Origin: Niabella sp.
GTDB lineage: Bacteria; Bacteroidota; Bacteroidia; Chitinophagales; Chitinophagaceae
DNA length: 64,000 bases
NCBI RefSeq assembly: GCF_030150205.1
Contig: NZ_JASLGT010000033.1
Coordinates: forward strand, 1-64,000
Reading direction: 5' to 3'
Part shown: positions 24,721 through 33,187 of the stretch, one piece after another
Numbering within the stretch: the first letter of the stretch is position 1
Layout of the letters: every line of letters begins with the position of its first letter
Program-made: the position numbers and the translations under genes
The notes under the pieces: model-generated
Told to the model about the DNA's origin: nothing
The model's database searches: none
Seen by the model: only the letters and a program-made list of their open reading frames with translations

Positions 24721-24938
24721 AGATCCGGGAAACAAAAAACAGGTCGCTTACAGCACTGCATTCATCCTGGCTGCCCCGGCAATACAGGATTGTTGCATCC
24801 CGCTCATTTGCAGGTTAGTCAGCATGCGTGGCTGCGGTTTATTCAATAGCCATCATCTAAAAATATCAGCGGCTGCATCCTTTATTCGTTTGTCTGTTAT
24901 CATTGTCTAACCCCGGAAAAAGCTTATATTAGTAGGGT

Positions 24939-26060
24939 ATGAGAACGAAAATGCCCCATGGCCTCTTACTGATCTGCTGTATATCGTTTTTCCAGGTTCA
25001 TAACCTAAAGGCCGCGCCCCTTCCGGACAGTATTTTGCCCGTTCGCGGGTTTTGTATTGAAGCGCCACGGCCCTCAGGTGTAGATTCCTTTGTAACATTC
25101 ATCAATAATGAACTGGCGCCCAGAAAGGTCAATACGTTGATCCTGCGGGTAGACTTTAATTTTCAGTTTAAAAGCCATCCCGAATTAAGAGACAGCATTG
25201 CGTTGTCAGAAGCCGACGTAAAAAAAATGGTACAGGCCTGTAAGCAGTACAATATCCGGCTGATACCGCAGGTAAACCTTCTTGGGCATCAATCCTGGGC
25301 CGCAAAAACGCATAACCTCCTGAAAAAATACCCGGAATTTGACGAAACCCCCTGGGTCAAAATGCCGGAAAAATATGTTTGGCCGAACCAGGACAGCCTT
25401 TATTGCAAAAGTTATTGCTCAAGGCATCCCCGTGTACATGAAATCGTTTTTGCGCTGGTAGATGAGATCTGCCAGGTATTTGAAGCGGATGCCTTTCATG
25501 CAGGTATGGATGAAGTATTTTATATAGGAGACTCCCGGTGCCGCCGCTGTCGTAAAAAAGACAAGGCCCGGTTATTTGCAGATGAGGTATGGCGCATCCG
25601 GAACCACCTGGCTACGACCAACCGCACCCTCTGGATCTGGGGCGACCGTATGCTGGATGGCTATGCAACCGGGATGGGCATGTGGGAGGCCAGCCAGAAC
25701 GGCACACACACCTCTATTGACCAGGTGCCAAAGGATATCGTTGTTTGCGACTGGCACTACGAGCGGGCAGATAAATCTGCAGTATACTTTGCCATGAAGG
25801 GGTTTAAGGTTGTTACCTGCCCCTGGCGCGATCCCCAGATTGCCGTTCAACAGGTACAGGACATGGTCAGTTTCCGGAACACGGCCACCCCGCAGCTAAA
25901 ACCCCTGTTTGCGGGAATCATGCAAACCATCTGGTCGCCTAACGGTGCGTTTCTTAAAGAATTTTATGCCCGCAAACAGCAAACCGGGGCCGTTGACGGA
26001 AACAGCAAAACCCAATGGGAATGTTTCACCCGGCTTTTTGATACCATAAATCAGCTATAA
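24939..26060 (+). CDS. Exported GH20-like beta-N-acetylhexosaminidase family protein
   Basis: A 373-aa protein with a signal peptide (LLLICCISFFQVHNLKAA) and a single TIM-barrel domain of the GH20 type. The catalytic Asp-Glu pair is visible in FHAGMDEVFYIG (about residues 187-198); upstream are RLIPQVNLLGHQSW and RHPRVHEIVFALVDEICQVF, and downstream LWIWGDRML and VVCDWHY. It is shorter than classical GH20 enzymes and lacks their N-terminal domain, as do other stand-alone Bacteroidota members. It likely releases terminal GlcNAc/GalNAc from glycans in the periplasm; exact substrate unknown. Confidence 0.82.
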   Translation: MRTKMPHGLLLICCISFFQVHNLKAAPLPDSILPVRGFCIEAPRPSGVDSFVTFINNELAPRKVNTLILRVDFNFQFKSHPELRDSIALSEADVKKMVQACKQYNIRLIPQVNLLGHQSWAAKTHNLLKKYPEFDETPWVKMPEKYVWPNQDSLYCKSYCSRHPRVHEIVFALVDEICQVFEADAFHAGMDEVFYIGDSRCRRCRKKDKARLFADEVWRIRNHLATTNRTLWIWGDRMLDGYATGMGMWEASQNGTHTSIDQVPKDIVVCDWHYERADKSAVYFAMKGFKVVTCPWRDPQIAVQQVQDMVSFRNTATPQLKPLFAGIMQTIWSPNGAFLKEFYARKQQTGAVDGNSKTQWECFTRLFDTINQL

Positions 26061-26129
26061 CATTTTATTTTGATACCAGTGATCTTTTTCGTTTTTTTGC
26101 GCCTTGTTTAATAAATTACGAATACAACA

Positions 26130-27665
26130 ATGATCACAGTAGGGGGAAAACGGCTTTCACTGCAGGATTTTAATGCAATTTTAATTGATGGCCAGCCTGT
26201 TACGCTTGATGAAGCTGCCTTACAGCAGGTAAACACCAGCTTTGAGTTTCTAAAACAATTTTCAAGTCATAAGCTGATCTATGGCATTAATACGGGTTTT
26301 GGCCCGATGGCGCAGTACAAGATCAGCGACGAAAATATTTTAGAACTGCAATACAACCTGATCCGCAGCCACAGCAGCGGCGGGGGTAACGTGTTACCGC
26401 TGCAGCAGGGGAAGGCCGTAATGCTGGCCCGGCTTAATAATTTAATGCAGGGGTATTCCGGTGTAGACCCCAAACTGGCCATCCTGCTGGCAAATATGAT
26501 CAACCACAACCTGGTTCCCTGCATTTACGAGCATGGTGGTGTGGGTGCCAGCGGCGACCTGGTACAACTGGCGCACCTGGCCCTGGGCATCATCGGGGAA
26601 GGAGAAGTATGGTATGAGGATACCATTCAGCCGGCTGCCGAAGCCTTTAAAAAAGCCGGACTGGAACCCTTAAAAGTGCAGATCCGCGAAGGCCTGGCGC
26701 TGATCAACGGTACATCTGCGATGACAGGGGTAGGCCTGCTGAACCTGTTACAGGCACAGCAGCTCCTCAACTGGTCCATCATGCTTTCGGCCATTACCAA
26801 TGAGATCATGGAGGTTTATGATGATCACTATTCTCATGAACTCAATATCGTAAAACATCATACCGGCCAGCAGCATATTGCCCGCCAGATGCGCGCCATC
26901 CTGGAAGACAGCAAACTCATCCGCAGCCGGTCCGAACATTTATACAACCCCGAGAACATTCAGCACGATGTATTTGAAGACAAAGTGCAGGAATATTATT
27001 CCCTCCGCTGCATCACGCAGGTGCTGGGACCGGTTTACGATACGCTTGCACATACGGAAGAAACCGTGGTGAACGAGCTCAATTCTGTAAATGATAACCC
27101 GGTAGTGGATGTAGCCAATCACAATATTTTTCACGGTGGTAATTTCCATGGCGACTATGTATCGTTCGAAATGGACAAGATGAAGATCGCCATCACCAAA
27201 TTAACCATGCTGAGCGAGCGGCAGCTGAATTACCTGCTGAATGCGCGGCTGAATCAGAAATTTCCGCCCTTCGTGAACCATGGGGTACTGGGATTGAATT
27301 TTGGTATGCAGGGCATCCAGTTCACGGCTACATCAACCACGGCAGAGAACCAGACCCTCTCCTTCCCTATGTATGTGCACAGCATTCCCAACAATAACGA
27401 CAACCAGGATATTGTAAGCATGGGCTTTAACGCGGCGCAGATTGCCAAAAAGGTGATTGAGAACGCGTACGAGGTGCTGGCCATCCAGGCGATGACCCTG
27501 CTGCAGGCGATCGATTACCTGGACCGGCACAACCAGATGGCCGCCAAAACCACGGCTATTTATGCTGCGTTGCGGGAACAGTTCCCCAAATTCAGCAAGG
27601 ATTATCCGCTTTATAAAGACCTGGCAAAAGTGCGCGAGTTTATGAAAGCACATCAGCCTTTTTAA
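26130..27665 (+). CDS. Aromatic amino acid ammonia-lyase, tyrosine ammonia-lyase (TAL) type
   Basis: A 511-aa cytoplasmic enzyme of the HAL/PAL/TAL family, with the self-forming MIO cofactor from Ala140-Ser141-Gly142 (GGVGASGDLVQLAH) and catalytic Tyr51 (IYGINTGFGPM). The selectivity region is LQYNLIRSHSSGG (Ser80-His81), followed by NSVNDNPVVD and FGMQGIQFTATSTTAE. From memory it is strikingly close to the characterised Flavobacterium johnsoniae TAL (MAQY, LQYNLIRSHSSG, SIPNNNDNQDIVSMG), so tyrosine to p-coumarate is preferred over histidine. No hutU, hutI or hutG is nearby. fabG follows 68 nt downstream, as in aryl polyene/flexirubin clusters. Confidence 0.82.
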   Translation: MITVGGKRLSLQDFNAILIDGQPVTLDEAALQQVNTSFEFLKQFSSHKLIYGINTGFGPMAQYKISDENILELQYNLIRSHSSGGGNVLPLQQGKAVMLARLNNLMQGYSGVDPKLAILLANMINHNLVPCIYEHGGVGASGDLVQLAHLALGIIGEGEVWYEDTIQPAAEAFKKAGLEPLKVQIREGLALINGTSAMTGVGLLNLLQAQQLLNWSIMLSAITNEIMEVYDDHYSHELNIVKHHTGQQHIARQMRAILEDSKLIRSRSEHLYNPENIQHDVFEDKVQEYYSLRCITQVLGPVYDTLAHTEETVVNELNSVNDNPVVDVANHNIFHGGNFHGDYVSFEMDKMKIAITKLTMLSERQLNYLLNARLNQKFPPFVNHGVLGLNFGMQGIQFTATSTTAENQTLSFPMYVHSIPNNNDNQDIVSMGFNAAQIAKKVIENAYEVLAIQAMTLLQAIDYLDRHNQMAAKTTAIYAALREQFPKFSKDYPLYKDLAKVREFMKAHQPF

Positions 27666-27671
27666 TTTGAC

Positions 27672-27731
27672 GTTTGAGGTTCATTGTTTGATGTTGACCT
27701 CAAACCTTAAACTTTAAACCTTAAACAAACG
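27672..27731. repeat. Hairpin and AAACCTTAAAC repeats upstream of fabG
   Basis: GTTTGAGGT (27672-27680) mirrors ACCTCAAAC (27697-27705), followed by alternating AAACCTTAAAC/ACTTTAAACC units to the fabG start. It is the same repeat family as the one before acpS. Confidence 0.75.
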
Positions 27732-27733
27732 AT

Positions 27734-28462
27734 ATGAACTGGGCATTAGTAACCGGGGGATCCCGTGGCATTGGAAGAGCGATCTGCATACAGCTGGCCA
27801 AACAGGGCTTTAACATACTGATCAATTACAAAGGCAATAAAGAAAAGGCCGAAGAAACCCTTGCTGAAGTGGAAAAAGCCGGCGTTAGCGGGGCATTGCT
27901 GGCCTTTGATGTGGCCGACCGCGAGGCCGTGCAGCAAACCCTGGGAACCTGGATAGAGGCGAATACAGACAAAACCATTGAGGTACTGGTGAACAATGCC
28001 GGCATCAAGGACGATGTGCTGATGATGTGGATGAAGGATGAACAATGGGATGGTGTGGTAAATACCAGCCTGGGAGGCTTCTTTAATGTAACCCGGTTAG
28101 TGGTGAATAATATGTTGCGGCAACGCTATGGCCGTATCATTAACGTAGTATCGCTTTCCGGATTAAAAGGATTGGCGGGTCAAACCAACTATTCCGCTGC
28201 CAAAGGCGGGGTAATTGCGGCTACCAAGGCCCTGGCCCAGGAAGTAGGAAAAAGGAACATCACCGTAAATGCGGTAGCTCCTGGCTTTATCAAAACCGAT
28301 ATGACGGAAGATATTGACGAAGGCCAGATGAAGCAAATCATCCCGGCTAACCGTTTTGGCACACCGGAAGAGGTAGCACATGCAGTGGGATTTTTTGCCA
28401 CGAAGGAAGCCGCCTATATTACCGGCCAGGTGCTTTCCATTAACGGGGGACTGTATACCTGA
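27734..28462 (+). CDS. fabG: 3-oxoacyl-[acyl-carrier-protein] reductase (FabG, SDR family)
   Basis: A 242-aa NADPH-dependent short-chain dehydrogenase reducing beta-ketoacyl-ACP. The Rossmann motif GGSRGIGRAI (residues 8-17), NNAG (87-90) and the catalytic Ser140, Tyr153 and Lys157 (NYSAAKGG) are all present, and it ends in TGQVLSINGGLYT. It lies 68 nt after the TAL gene on the same strand and is probably the ketoreductase of an aryl polyene/flexirubin pathway rather than the housekeeping FabG, although sequence alone does not settle that. A decayed copy of its 3' part lies at 29632-29715. Confidence 0.9.
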   Translation: MNWALVTGGSRGIGRAICIQLAKQGFNILINYKGNKEKAEETLAEVEKAGVSGALLAFDVADREAVQQTLGTWIEANTDKTIEVLVNNAGIKDDVLMMWMKDEQWDGVVNTSLGGFFNVTRLVVNNMLRQRYGRIINVVSLSGLKGLAGQTNYSAAKGGVIAATKALAQEVGKRNITVNAVAPGFIKTDMTEDIDEGQMKQIIPANRFGTPEEVAHAVGFFATKEAAYITGQVLSINGGLYT

Positions 28463-28510
28463 TAAAAATTCATATCTTCACAGATATAACTACTGCAATA
28501 ATATACTTAT

Positions 28511-28975
28511 ATGAAACACGCGCTTTTAAAACTAACCGCCTGGGCATTGGTTATTACCATGATCCTGACAGCTACGGGCTGCCAAAAAGAAACCGTTTAT
28601 ATCAAAGACCGGCTTGTTGTGCTTCCTCCGGCCCATACCATTGACGGCATCTGGATGGGGACCTATTCAGTAAACTCAATGCCGGAGATGGGGAAACAAT
28701 GTTACAGCCTGATTCTAAAACCGGATGGCACCGTCATTAATGAAACAAAGTGGAAGGGGCAAACACATATGAATACCGGAACCTGGGAAATGAAAGGCGA
28801 TACGCTTGTTTGCAATACCATTTGTATTTACGGATATAAAGACAATATTGGTGTACGGGAAGTGCATACAGCTATTTTCAGCAAAAAGAACGGCACATTA
28901 ACAAAAGCCGAATGGCGGAACCTGGCTCCGGGCACAGGAAGGGGTGATGTTATTGTAGCGAAAAAGGTCGATTAG
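28511..28975 (+). CDS. Small lipocalin-like lipoprotein, function unknown
   Basis: A 154-aa protein with a lipoprotein signal (lipobox TATGC, then QKE). The remainder is beta-rich: DGIWMGTYSVNS, YSLILKPDGTVINET, NTGTWEMKGDTLVC and AIFSKKNGTLTKAEW, a pattern typical of lipocalin-like small Bacteroidota lipoproteins. A -7-like TATCTTCA lies 31 nt upstream. Function unknown; location is the cell envelope. Confidence 0.75.
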   Translation: MKHALLKLTAWALVITMILTATGCQKETVYIKDRLVVLPPAHTIDGIWMGTYSVNSMPEMGKQCYSLILKPDGTVINETKWKGQTHMNTGTWEMKGDTLVCNTICIYGYKDNIGVREVHTAIFSKKNGTLTKAEWRNLAPGTGRGDVIVAKKVD

Positions 28976-29160
28976 CATTGCCCGCTGTTTTTTGCCTGCC
29001 GGCCATTGCGGGGCATGGAACAGGAAGGATGCTAAAGCCCATCTGCCACAATTTTTTTTTGTTAGTATCCTCTTGTGACCGCTATCCCGTAAATACATTA
29101 ACTTTCAGATACAATCGATTGCTTTATTTAAATATTTATTCATTACCAAATCATCACCTT

Positions 29161-29640
29161 ATGCATCAGGATCCAACACCAACGGAAGAGTTTTCTTTAT
29201 TTGAAACCGATTTCGAATATCTGCGTGCCAGTACCGGCAAGCGTTTTCTCAATTTCCTTATTGACCTGGTTGTTTATTATATGCTGACATTCGTTGTTGG
29301 ATTTATAGCAGCATCCCTATACCCTCCCATAGCCTTTTATCTCGTTGAAGAGCAGCAACAGGGCTTTTCAATAGTGCTAAGCTTGCTGGCCTTAGTTATT
29401 TTCGTGCTCTATATGACGATCACTGAAGCATTTTTAAGCGGCCGGTCTATCGGAAAGCTCATTACCAACACAAGAGCCGTGAACCTGGACGGGACCCGTA
29501 TTTCATTTAAAACAGCCCTCCTGCGGAGTTTGAGCAGGGCGGTACCTTTTTCAGCATTCAGTGCGCTGGGCGCTCCTTGTGACCCCTGGTGGGATCAATG
29601 GACAAAGACCCTGGTTATCGATCAGAAAAAAGCGCAATAG
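29161..29640 (+). CDS. RDD family membrane protein
   Basis: A 159-aa protein with the RDD pattern: RASTGKRFLNFLIDLVVYYML (Arg and Asp of RDD), two further helices, GRSIGKLITNTRAVNLDGT and the family end DQWTKTLVI. RDD proteins are small inner-membrane proteins, some acting in ion transport, most unknown. The ATG at 29161 gives the normal short acidic N-terminus; the frame continues upstream but that part has no family support. Its final codons run straight into the fabG-like remnant. Confidence 0.85.
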   Translation: MHQDPTPTEEFSLFETDFEYLRASTGKRFLNFLIDLVVYYMLTFVVGFIAASLYPPIAFYLVEEQQQGFSIVLSLLALVIFVLYMTITEAFLSGRSIGKLITNTRAVNLDGTRISFKTALLRSLSRAVPFSAFSALGAPCDPWWDQWTKTLVIDQKKAQ

Positions 29641-29715
29641 CCCGGGCTTTATCCCAGCCGGCATGGAGGATATCGATGCAGGACAAATGAAGCAATAGCC
29701 TTTTCCTGCGCTATT
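29632..29715 (+). pseudogene. Decayed fabG fragment
   Basis: The stretch reads PGFIPAGMEDIDAGQMKQ, then a stop, then roughly AFPALFG, against PGFIKTDMTEDIDEGQMKQ IIPANRFG of the intact fabG (about residues 185-211). The shared EDID-GQMKQ block differs mostly at synonymous third positions, the mark of old coding homology. It has a stop, an indel near its left end and no start, and is not expressed as a protein. Its left edge touches the last codons of the RDD gene. Confidence 0.65.
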
Positions 29716-29779
29716 TGGACACTGTAAGGATTGGTTTATTCCTAATAGCAACGTTAATGATGCAATGGTCAATTCAATG

Positions 29780-29848
29780 CCGTTTCCTTAAGGGGTTTTT
29801 ATGATTGCTGCAGATATGCCGATGGCGTCTGCGGCTTTAAGGAAACGG
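29780..29848. repeat. 69-bp palindromic element with 12-bp perfect arms
   Basis: CCGTTTCCTTAA (29780-29791) is exactly mirrored by TTAAGGAAACGG (29837-29848); inside, GCTGCAGA and TCTGCGGC form a second, one-mismatch pair. The left arm with AATGCCGTTTCC recurs at 14762, marking a dispersed family. Confidence 0.85.
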
Positions 29849-30084
29849 GCCCAAAACTATTTCGCCTGTTTTGTTCCATCGGAACAATTTATTGGTAGCC
29901 GGGTTATCGCCGAAGATCATTGGGTGTGCCGTAGGTACACCCAATAAAGACAATTTTGATGCCGGTTCATTATTAATAGTCAATGAGCCATCCTTAAAAC
30001 CAGGTTCCCACATATTTTTCGCTCCGTGACCAGCTGGAGGTTTGTATTCAGGTTTACGCGTGCTGCGGTGTTGCATAAAAAATG

Positions 30085-30197
30085 TTGTGATCAAAAAATT
30101 TGTAATAGCAATTTTTATTACAAAAGTTTTGATCACAATTTTTGTAATCGTATTTTTTGTAATCGCAAAAAAATATTACAACTTTTTTGATTACAAA
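30085..30197. repeat. AT-rich nested palindromes with TTTGTAAT motifs
   Basis: 30085-30106 and 30117-30138 form 22-bp arms with only two mismatches around a 10-nt loop (outer core TTGTGATCAAAA / TTTTGATCACAA; inner TTTGTAAT / ATTACAAA). A second pair, TTTGTAATC (30156-30164) and GATTACAAA (30189-30197), follows. The base composition is far more AT-rich than the flanks. Confidence 0.88.
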
Positions 30198-30263
30198 GGC
30201 TTCCCGTATCTAAAGACCAAACGTATCTTCAGCTCATCTTACAACTCTCTCTCTCTTACCATT

Positions 30264-31802
30264 TTACCAGTTGCTGCCAGCGCCACCGCCACCGGAACTG
30301 CCCCCGCCCCAGCTACTGCCGGAGCTGGACGAACTGCCCGATGAGCTGCCGGAGCTGCTGCTGGAACCGGACTCAGATTTTCGGGGAATGGTATACTCCT
30401 TACGCTCCTGGTAGTGGCAGAATTTGCAGGTATACACTTTCAATCCAATCCCGCTGCTGGAATAGGTTGCCGGTTCGATGGTTCTGTCGGACTCCAGGTA
30501 ATACGCCATGGTATTACATTTGGGACAGTGACTATATTTACTGCTCAACAGCACCCCATGCAGCCTGAACGCTTTTCCGCCGTTTTCTGCCCACACATCA
30601 TAATCCACCGACTGCAGCTGTTCTTCCATTTTTTGAGCATCCGTTAAATAGGCATCATCCTGCTTTTCATTCAGGAGGCGCATTTCGCCACCGGTATCAC
30701 TGATCACCATTCCCTGCCTCAATTTTACCAGGTACTGCTCTACCCGTTCCCGGTAATAGAGCAATGGAAAGGGAAGTATTTTATTGGCTACCGGCTGCTT
30801 CCAGCGTTGCTCCAGTTGCCGGGCATATAAATACAGTACATCATCTTCTGTGCCCCGTTGCTCCTCCCGGCGAAGCTGTGCCAGCAGCCGGAATACCAGC
30901 GTAGCCGTTGCCGCCATAGCAAGTACATAGAAAAATGCCACACCGGTAAAAACATTAATGGGCAGTCCGGCAATCACAAAAAAAATGACCGGCAACAGTA
31001 TATAACACCCCAGGAACCGGAGCAATAAAAACCACCAGGGTGCTGCGGTGTCAAAAAACGACGCCTTATCCTTTTTTCCAAATACACCTGCCAGTCCGGC
31101 TACCAGGAAAATCGCATATAACAGCAATACCCAAAAGCCTCCCCAACCCACATGCCGCTGATACAGGTCTATGATCCCTCCCGAACCGGCTGCATTGCCA
31201 TATGACGACGGAGACGGCAGGGAGGCATCCGGAGGAAAAGCGGCATCTGCCGGCACTGCTTCCGTATGAGGACCCGCCAGAGCGGTTCCGGAGAGCAGCT
31301 GCGCCACCTGCTGTACACCATTTAATACGGCCGCATCATAATTTCCCTGTTTGGCATAGGGCACCATATAATCTTCCTGGATCTGTTTGGAAACCAGATC
31401 AGTCAGCTTTCCCTCCAAACCGTATCCCACTTCAAATTCCATGCGGCGTTGATCCATCACCAATAGCATCATTACACCGTTATTCTTATCCTTCCGGCCT
31501 ACGCCCCAATACCGCAGCAGCTCCATGGCAAAATCCCGCGGTACTTTTTTTCCTATGGAATGCAGCACCACAACCGCCACCTGGTCTGTAGTGGCATCTT
31601 CCAATCGTTTCAAATATCCATTAATTTCCGCAACGGTACTGCTGCTTAATATTCCATCAGGATTGCTCACATAGTTGAAACCGGGCTGGCTTTTGGGATC
31701 CGGCACCTCCTTAACCGTCCATTTCCGCTGCGCTCTCACGGGCACCGGGATCAGCAACAATAAAAAAAGCAGGATGAGGGAAGATCGAAACGGGTGTGTC
31801 AT
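30264..31802 (-). CDS. TPM-domain (TLP18.3/Psb32/MOLO-1) membrane protein
   Basis: A 512-aa protein. The ATG at 31802 starts a clean signal peptide (SSLILLFLLLLIPVPVRAQ); an upstream ATG adds 12 residues without support. The TPM domain (about 40-165) shows GFNYVSNPDGILSSSTVAEIN, DQVAVVVLHSIG, NGVMMLLVMDQRRMEFEVGYGLEG. Several transmembrane helices follow (about 215-310). The C-terminal part has a zinc-ribbon-like pair CPKCNT...CKFCHY and ends in a long Ser/Gly tract. YgcG/TPM proteins are linked to membrane protein quality control; some have phosphatase activity. Stand-alone gene. Confidence 0.82.
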   Translation of the reverse strand: MTHPFRSSLILLFLLLLIPVPVRAQRKWTVKEVPDPKSQPGFNYVSNPDGILSSSTVAEINGYLKRLEDATTDQVAVVVLHSIGKKVPRDFAMELLRYWGVGRKDKNNGVMMLLVMDQRRMEFEVGYGLEGKLTDLVSKQIQEDYMVPYAKQGNYDAAVLNGVQQVAQLLSGTALAGPHTEAVPADAAFPPDASLPSPSSYGNAAGSGGIIDLYQRHVGWGGFWVLLLYAIFLVAGLAGVFGKKDKASFFDTAAPWWFLLLRFLGCYILLPVIFFVIAGLPINVFTGVAFFYVLAMAATATLVFRLLAQLRREEQRGTEDDVLYLYARQLEQRWKQPVANKILPFPLLYYRERVEQYLVKLRQGMVISDTGGEMRLLNEKQDDAYLTDAQKMEEQLQSVDYDVWAENGGKAFRLHGVLLSSKYSHCPKCNTMAYYLESDRTIEPATYSSSGIGLKVYTCKFCHYQERKEYTIPRKSESGSSSSSGSSSGSSSSSGSSWGGGSSGGGGAGSNW

Positions 31803-31835
31803 GAAAGAAACCTGGGTTAAATAGCAACAAAATAA

Positions 31836-31884
31836 CAAAAAGATCAGGGAACCGGAAATGTATTTATTACATCAGGTTCCCTGA
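31836..31884 (-). terminator. Terminator of the susC-to-phosphodiesterase operon
   Basis: Ten-bp perfect arms (TCAGGGAACC at 31844-31853, GGTTCCCTGA at 31875-31884) with an inner ATGTA/TACAT stem, followed on the minus strand by TCTTTTTG. It lies 43 nt beyond the last stop of the operon. Confidence 0.85.
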
Positions 31885-31926
31885 GAACACCGGCCCCTTA
31901 CCGGGCTACGGTTCAATTGTTGTGTT

Positions 31927-33177
31927 TTATTTCTTTTCCTCCACTACCACCCAGCGGTTCAGCGTATTGTTTGCTGCTTCCAGCACCACTTTATAAAAAC
32001 CGGAGGGCTGATCCTTTACATCAAGTGTAACATGTTTCTGCCGGAGGGGCATTTCGCCCATCAGCCTATACGAATCGGTTTCTCCTGTTTTTGCCTGGTT
32101 GGTGGTCGTTACCCAAACCTTTACAGTGCCGCTTTCCCCGGGGTTAAGGGGCGTCCAGGTAATATCAAGTTTATGTTGAAAATAATTTACCTGCATGTCT
32201 GCCAGCGAAACCTTCCCAATCATCGCAATACCATCCAGTTCCCGGTTTACTTCCAGGGGCACCTTAATATTGAGATAACGGGCAATGGTTGGAAAAATAT
32301 CTACCACACCCGGAATATAATGGTCCGGGTAGGTATTCAACCCCGGGTTATTGGTAATCATCCAGGTGCTGCGCTGCCGGGGCGACTGGCCGCCATGGCC
32401 CATTCCATTGGCTTCCGACCGCCCGTGATCCGTTGTAATAATGATCATCCAGTCTTCTTTAAACCGGTCCTGCCGGTAGCGGATCGCCTCCCATACGCGG
32501 CCCATTTGCCGGTCAAGCATTTGCACCGCTTCATAAAACCGGGGGCTATCGCCATAGCCATGGCCCATATCATCCGTATATTCCAGGTAAATCCAGGACA
32601 GATCGGGCGCCTGCTTCCGGATGCTTTCTGTGGCCCGGTCCACCACCTGTTCATCAATCAGGTGCATCCGGTGTACCGGTCCGTTTTTGGGAAACTTCAG
32701 GGTATCGTGCTCAAAGCCATCTGCGGAAATATCTACATGGATCTTGCCTGTTTCCGGAAGCCCGTCTCCCACCAGCTTGGTACGGTTATCTAACCAGCTG
32801 GAGAAAACGGCGATCTTCTTTTGCGGATACTGATCCTTCAGCAGCCGGAAGATGGTTGGATAATGATAATTGGGCGCTGCAATGTTATTATTCCAAACAT
32901 TATGCTTATTGGCCCAGGTGCCGGTAAGCAGGCTGTTATAGCCTACCGCAGAAATTGTGGGGGTTTCGGAATAGGTTCCCTTACCACCGCCTACATAGGC
33001 CCTGCTATACCTTCCGGCGCGTGCAATGGCATCCATCTGTGGTGTGGCCACCGACTCAATCACATCCGCAGGGATTCCATCAGCAATGACAAATACCACT
33101 TTTTTAGGCCGCTGGGCAAACAGCGCCACAGAACCCGCAAGGAGGCCAATTGCCACCAATATTCCTTTTCGTATCAT
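31927..33177 (-). CDS. Exported alkaline phosphatase/nucleotide pyrophosphatase superfamily phosphodiesterase
   Basis: A 416-aa protein of the type I phosphodiesterase/NPP group. The ATG at 33177 gives a signal peptide (LVAIGLLAGSVALFAQ); earlier Met codons run into the upstream gene. The metal and nucleophile signatures are VIADGIPADVIES, SETPTISAVGYNSLLTG (Thr nucleophile), YLEYTDDMGHGYG, ITTDHGRS and MGHGGQS. It likely hydrolyses phosphodiesters or pyrophosphates in the periplasm. It is the last gene of the SusCD operon, 10 nt after the metallophosphoesterase, and is closed by a terminator. Confidence 0.87.
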   Translation of the reverse strand: MIRKGILVAIGLLAGSVALFAQRPKKVVFVIADGIPADVIESVATPQMDAIARAGRYSRAYVGGGKGTYSETPTISAVGYNSLLTGTWANKHNVWNNNIAAPNYHYPTIFRLLKDQYPQKKIAVFSSWLDNRTKLVGDGLPETGKIHVDISADGFEHDTLKFPKNGPVHRMHLIDEQVVDRATESIRKQAPDLSWIYLEYTDDMGHGYGDSPRFYEAVQMLDRQMGRVWEAIRYRQDRFKEDWMIIITTDHGRSEANGMGHGGQSPRQRSTWMITNNPGLNTYPDHYIPGVVDIFPTIARYLNIKVPLEVNRELDGIAMIGKVSLADMQVNYFQHKLDITWTPLNPGESGTVKVWVTTTNQAKTGETDSYRLMGEMPLRQKHVTLDVKDQPSGFYKVVLEAANNTLNRWVVVEEKK

Positions 33178-33187
33178 CGCATTTGTT

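Larger units (their letters stand above)
29641..30263. other. Convergent intergenic region, 623 bp
   Basis: It lies between the RDD gene (plus strand) and the TPM-domain gene (minus strand). It holds the fabG remnant, the palindromic element at 29780-29848 and the AT-rich palindromes at 30085-30197. A 99-codon minus-strand frame (29837-30136) crosses the palindromes and has no family support. I see no convincing gene. Confidence 0.6.

Noticed and set aside
29837..30136. 99-aa minus-strand frame between the RDD and TPM genes
   Set aside because: Its first third is coded by the AT-rich palindrome and the rest matches no family; it might be a relic but cannot be supported.
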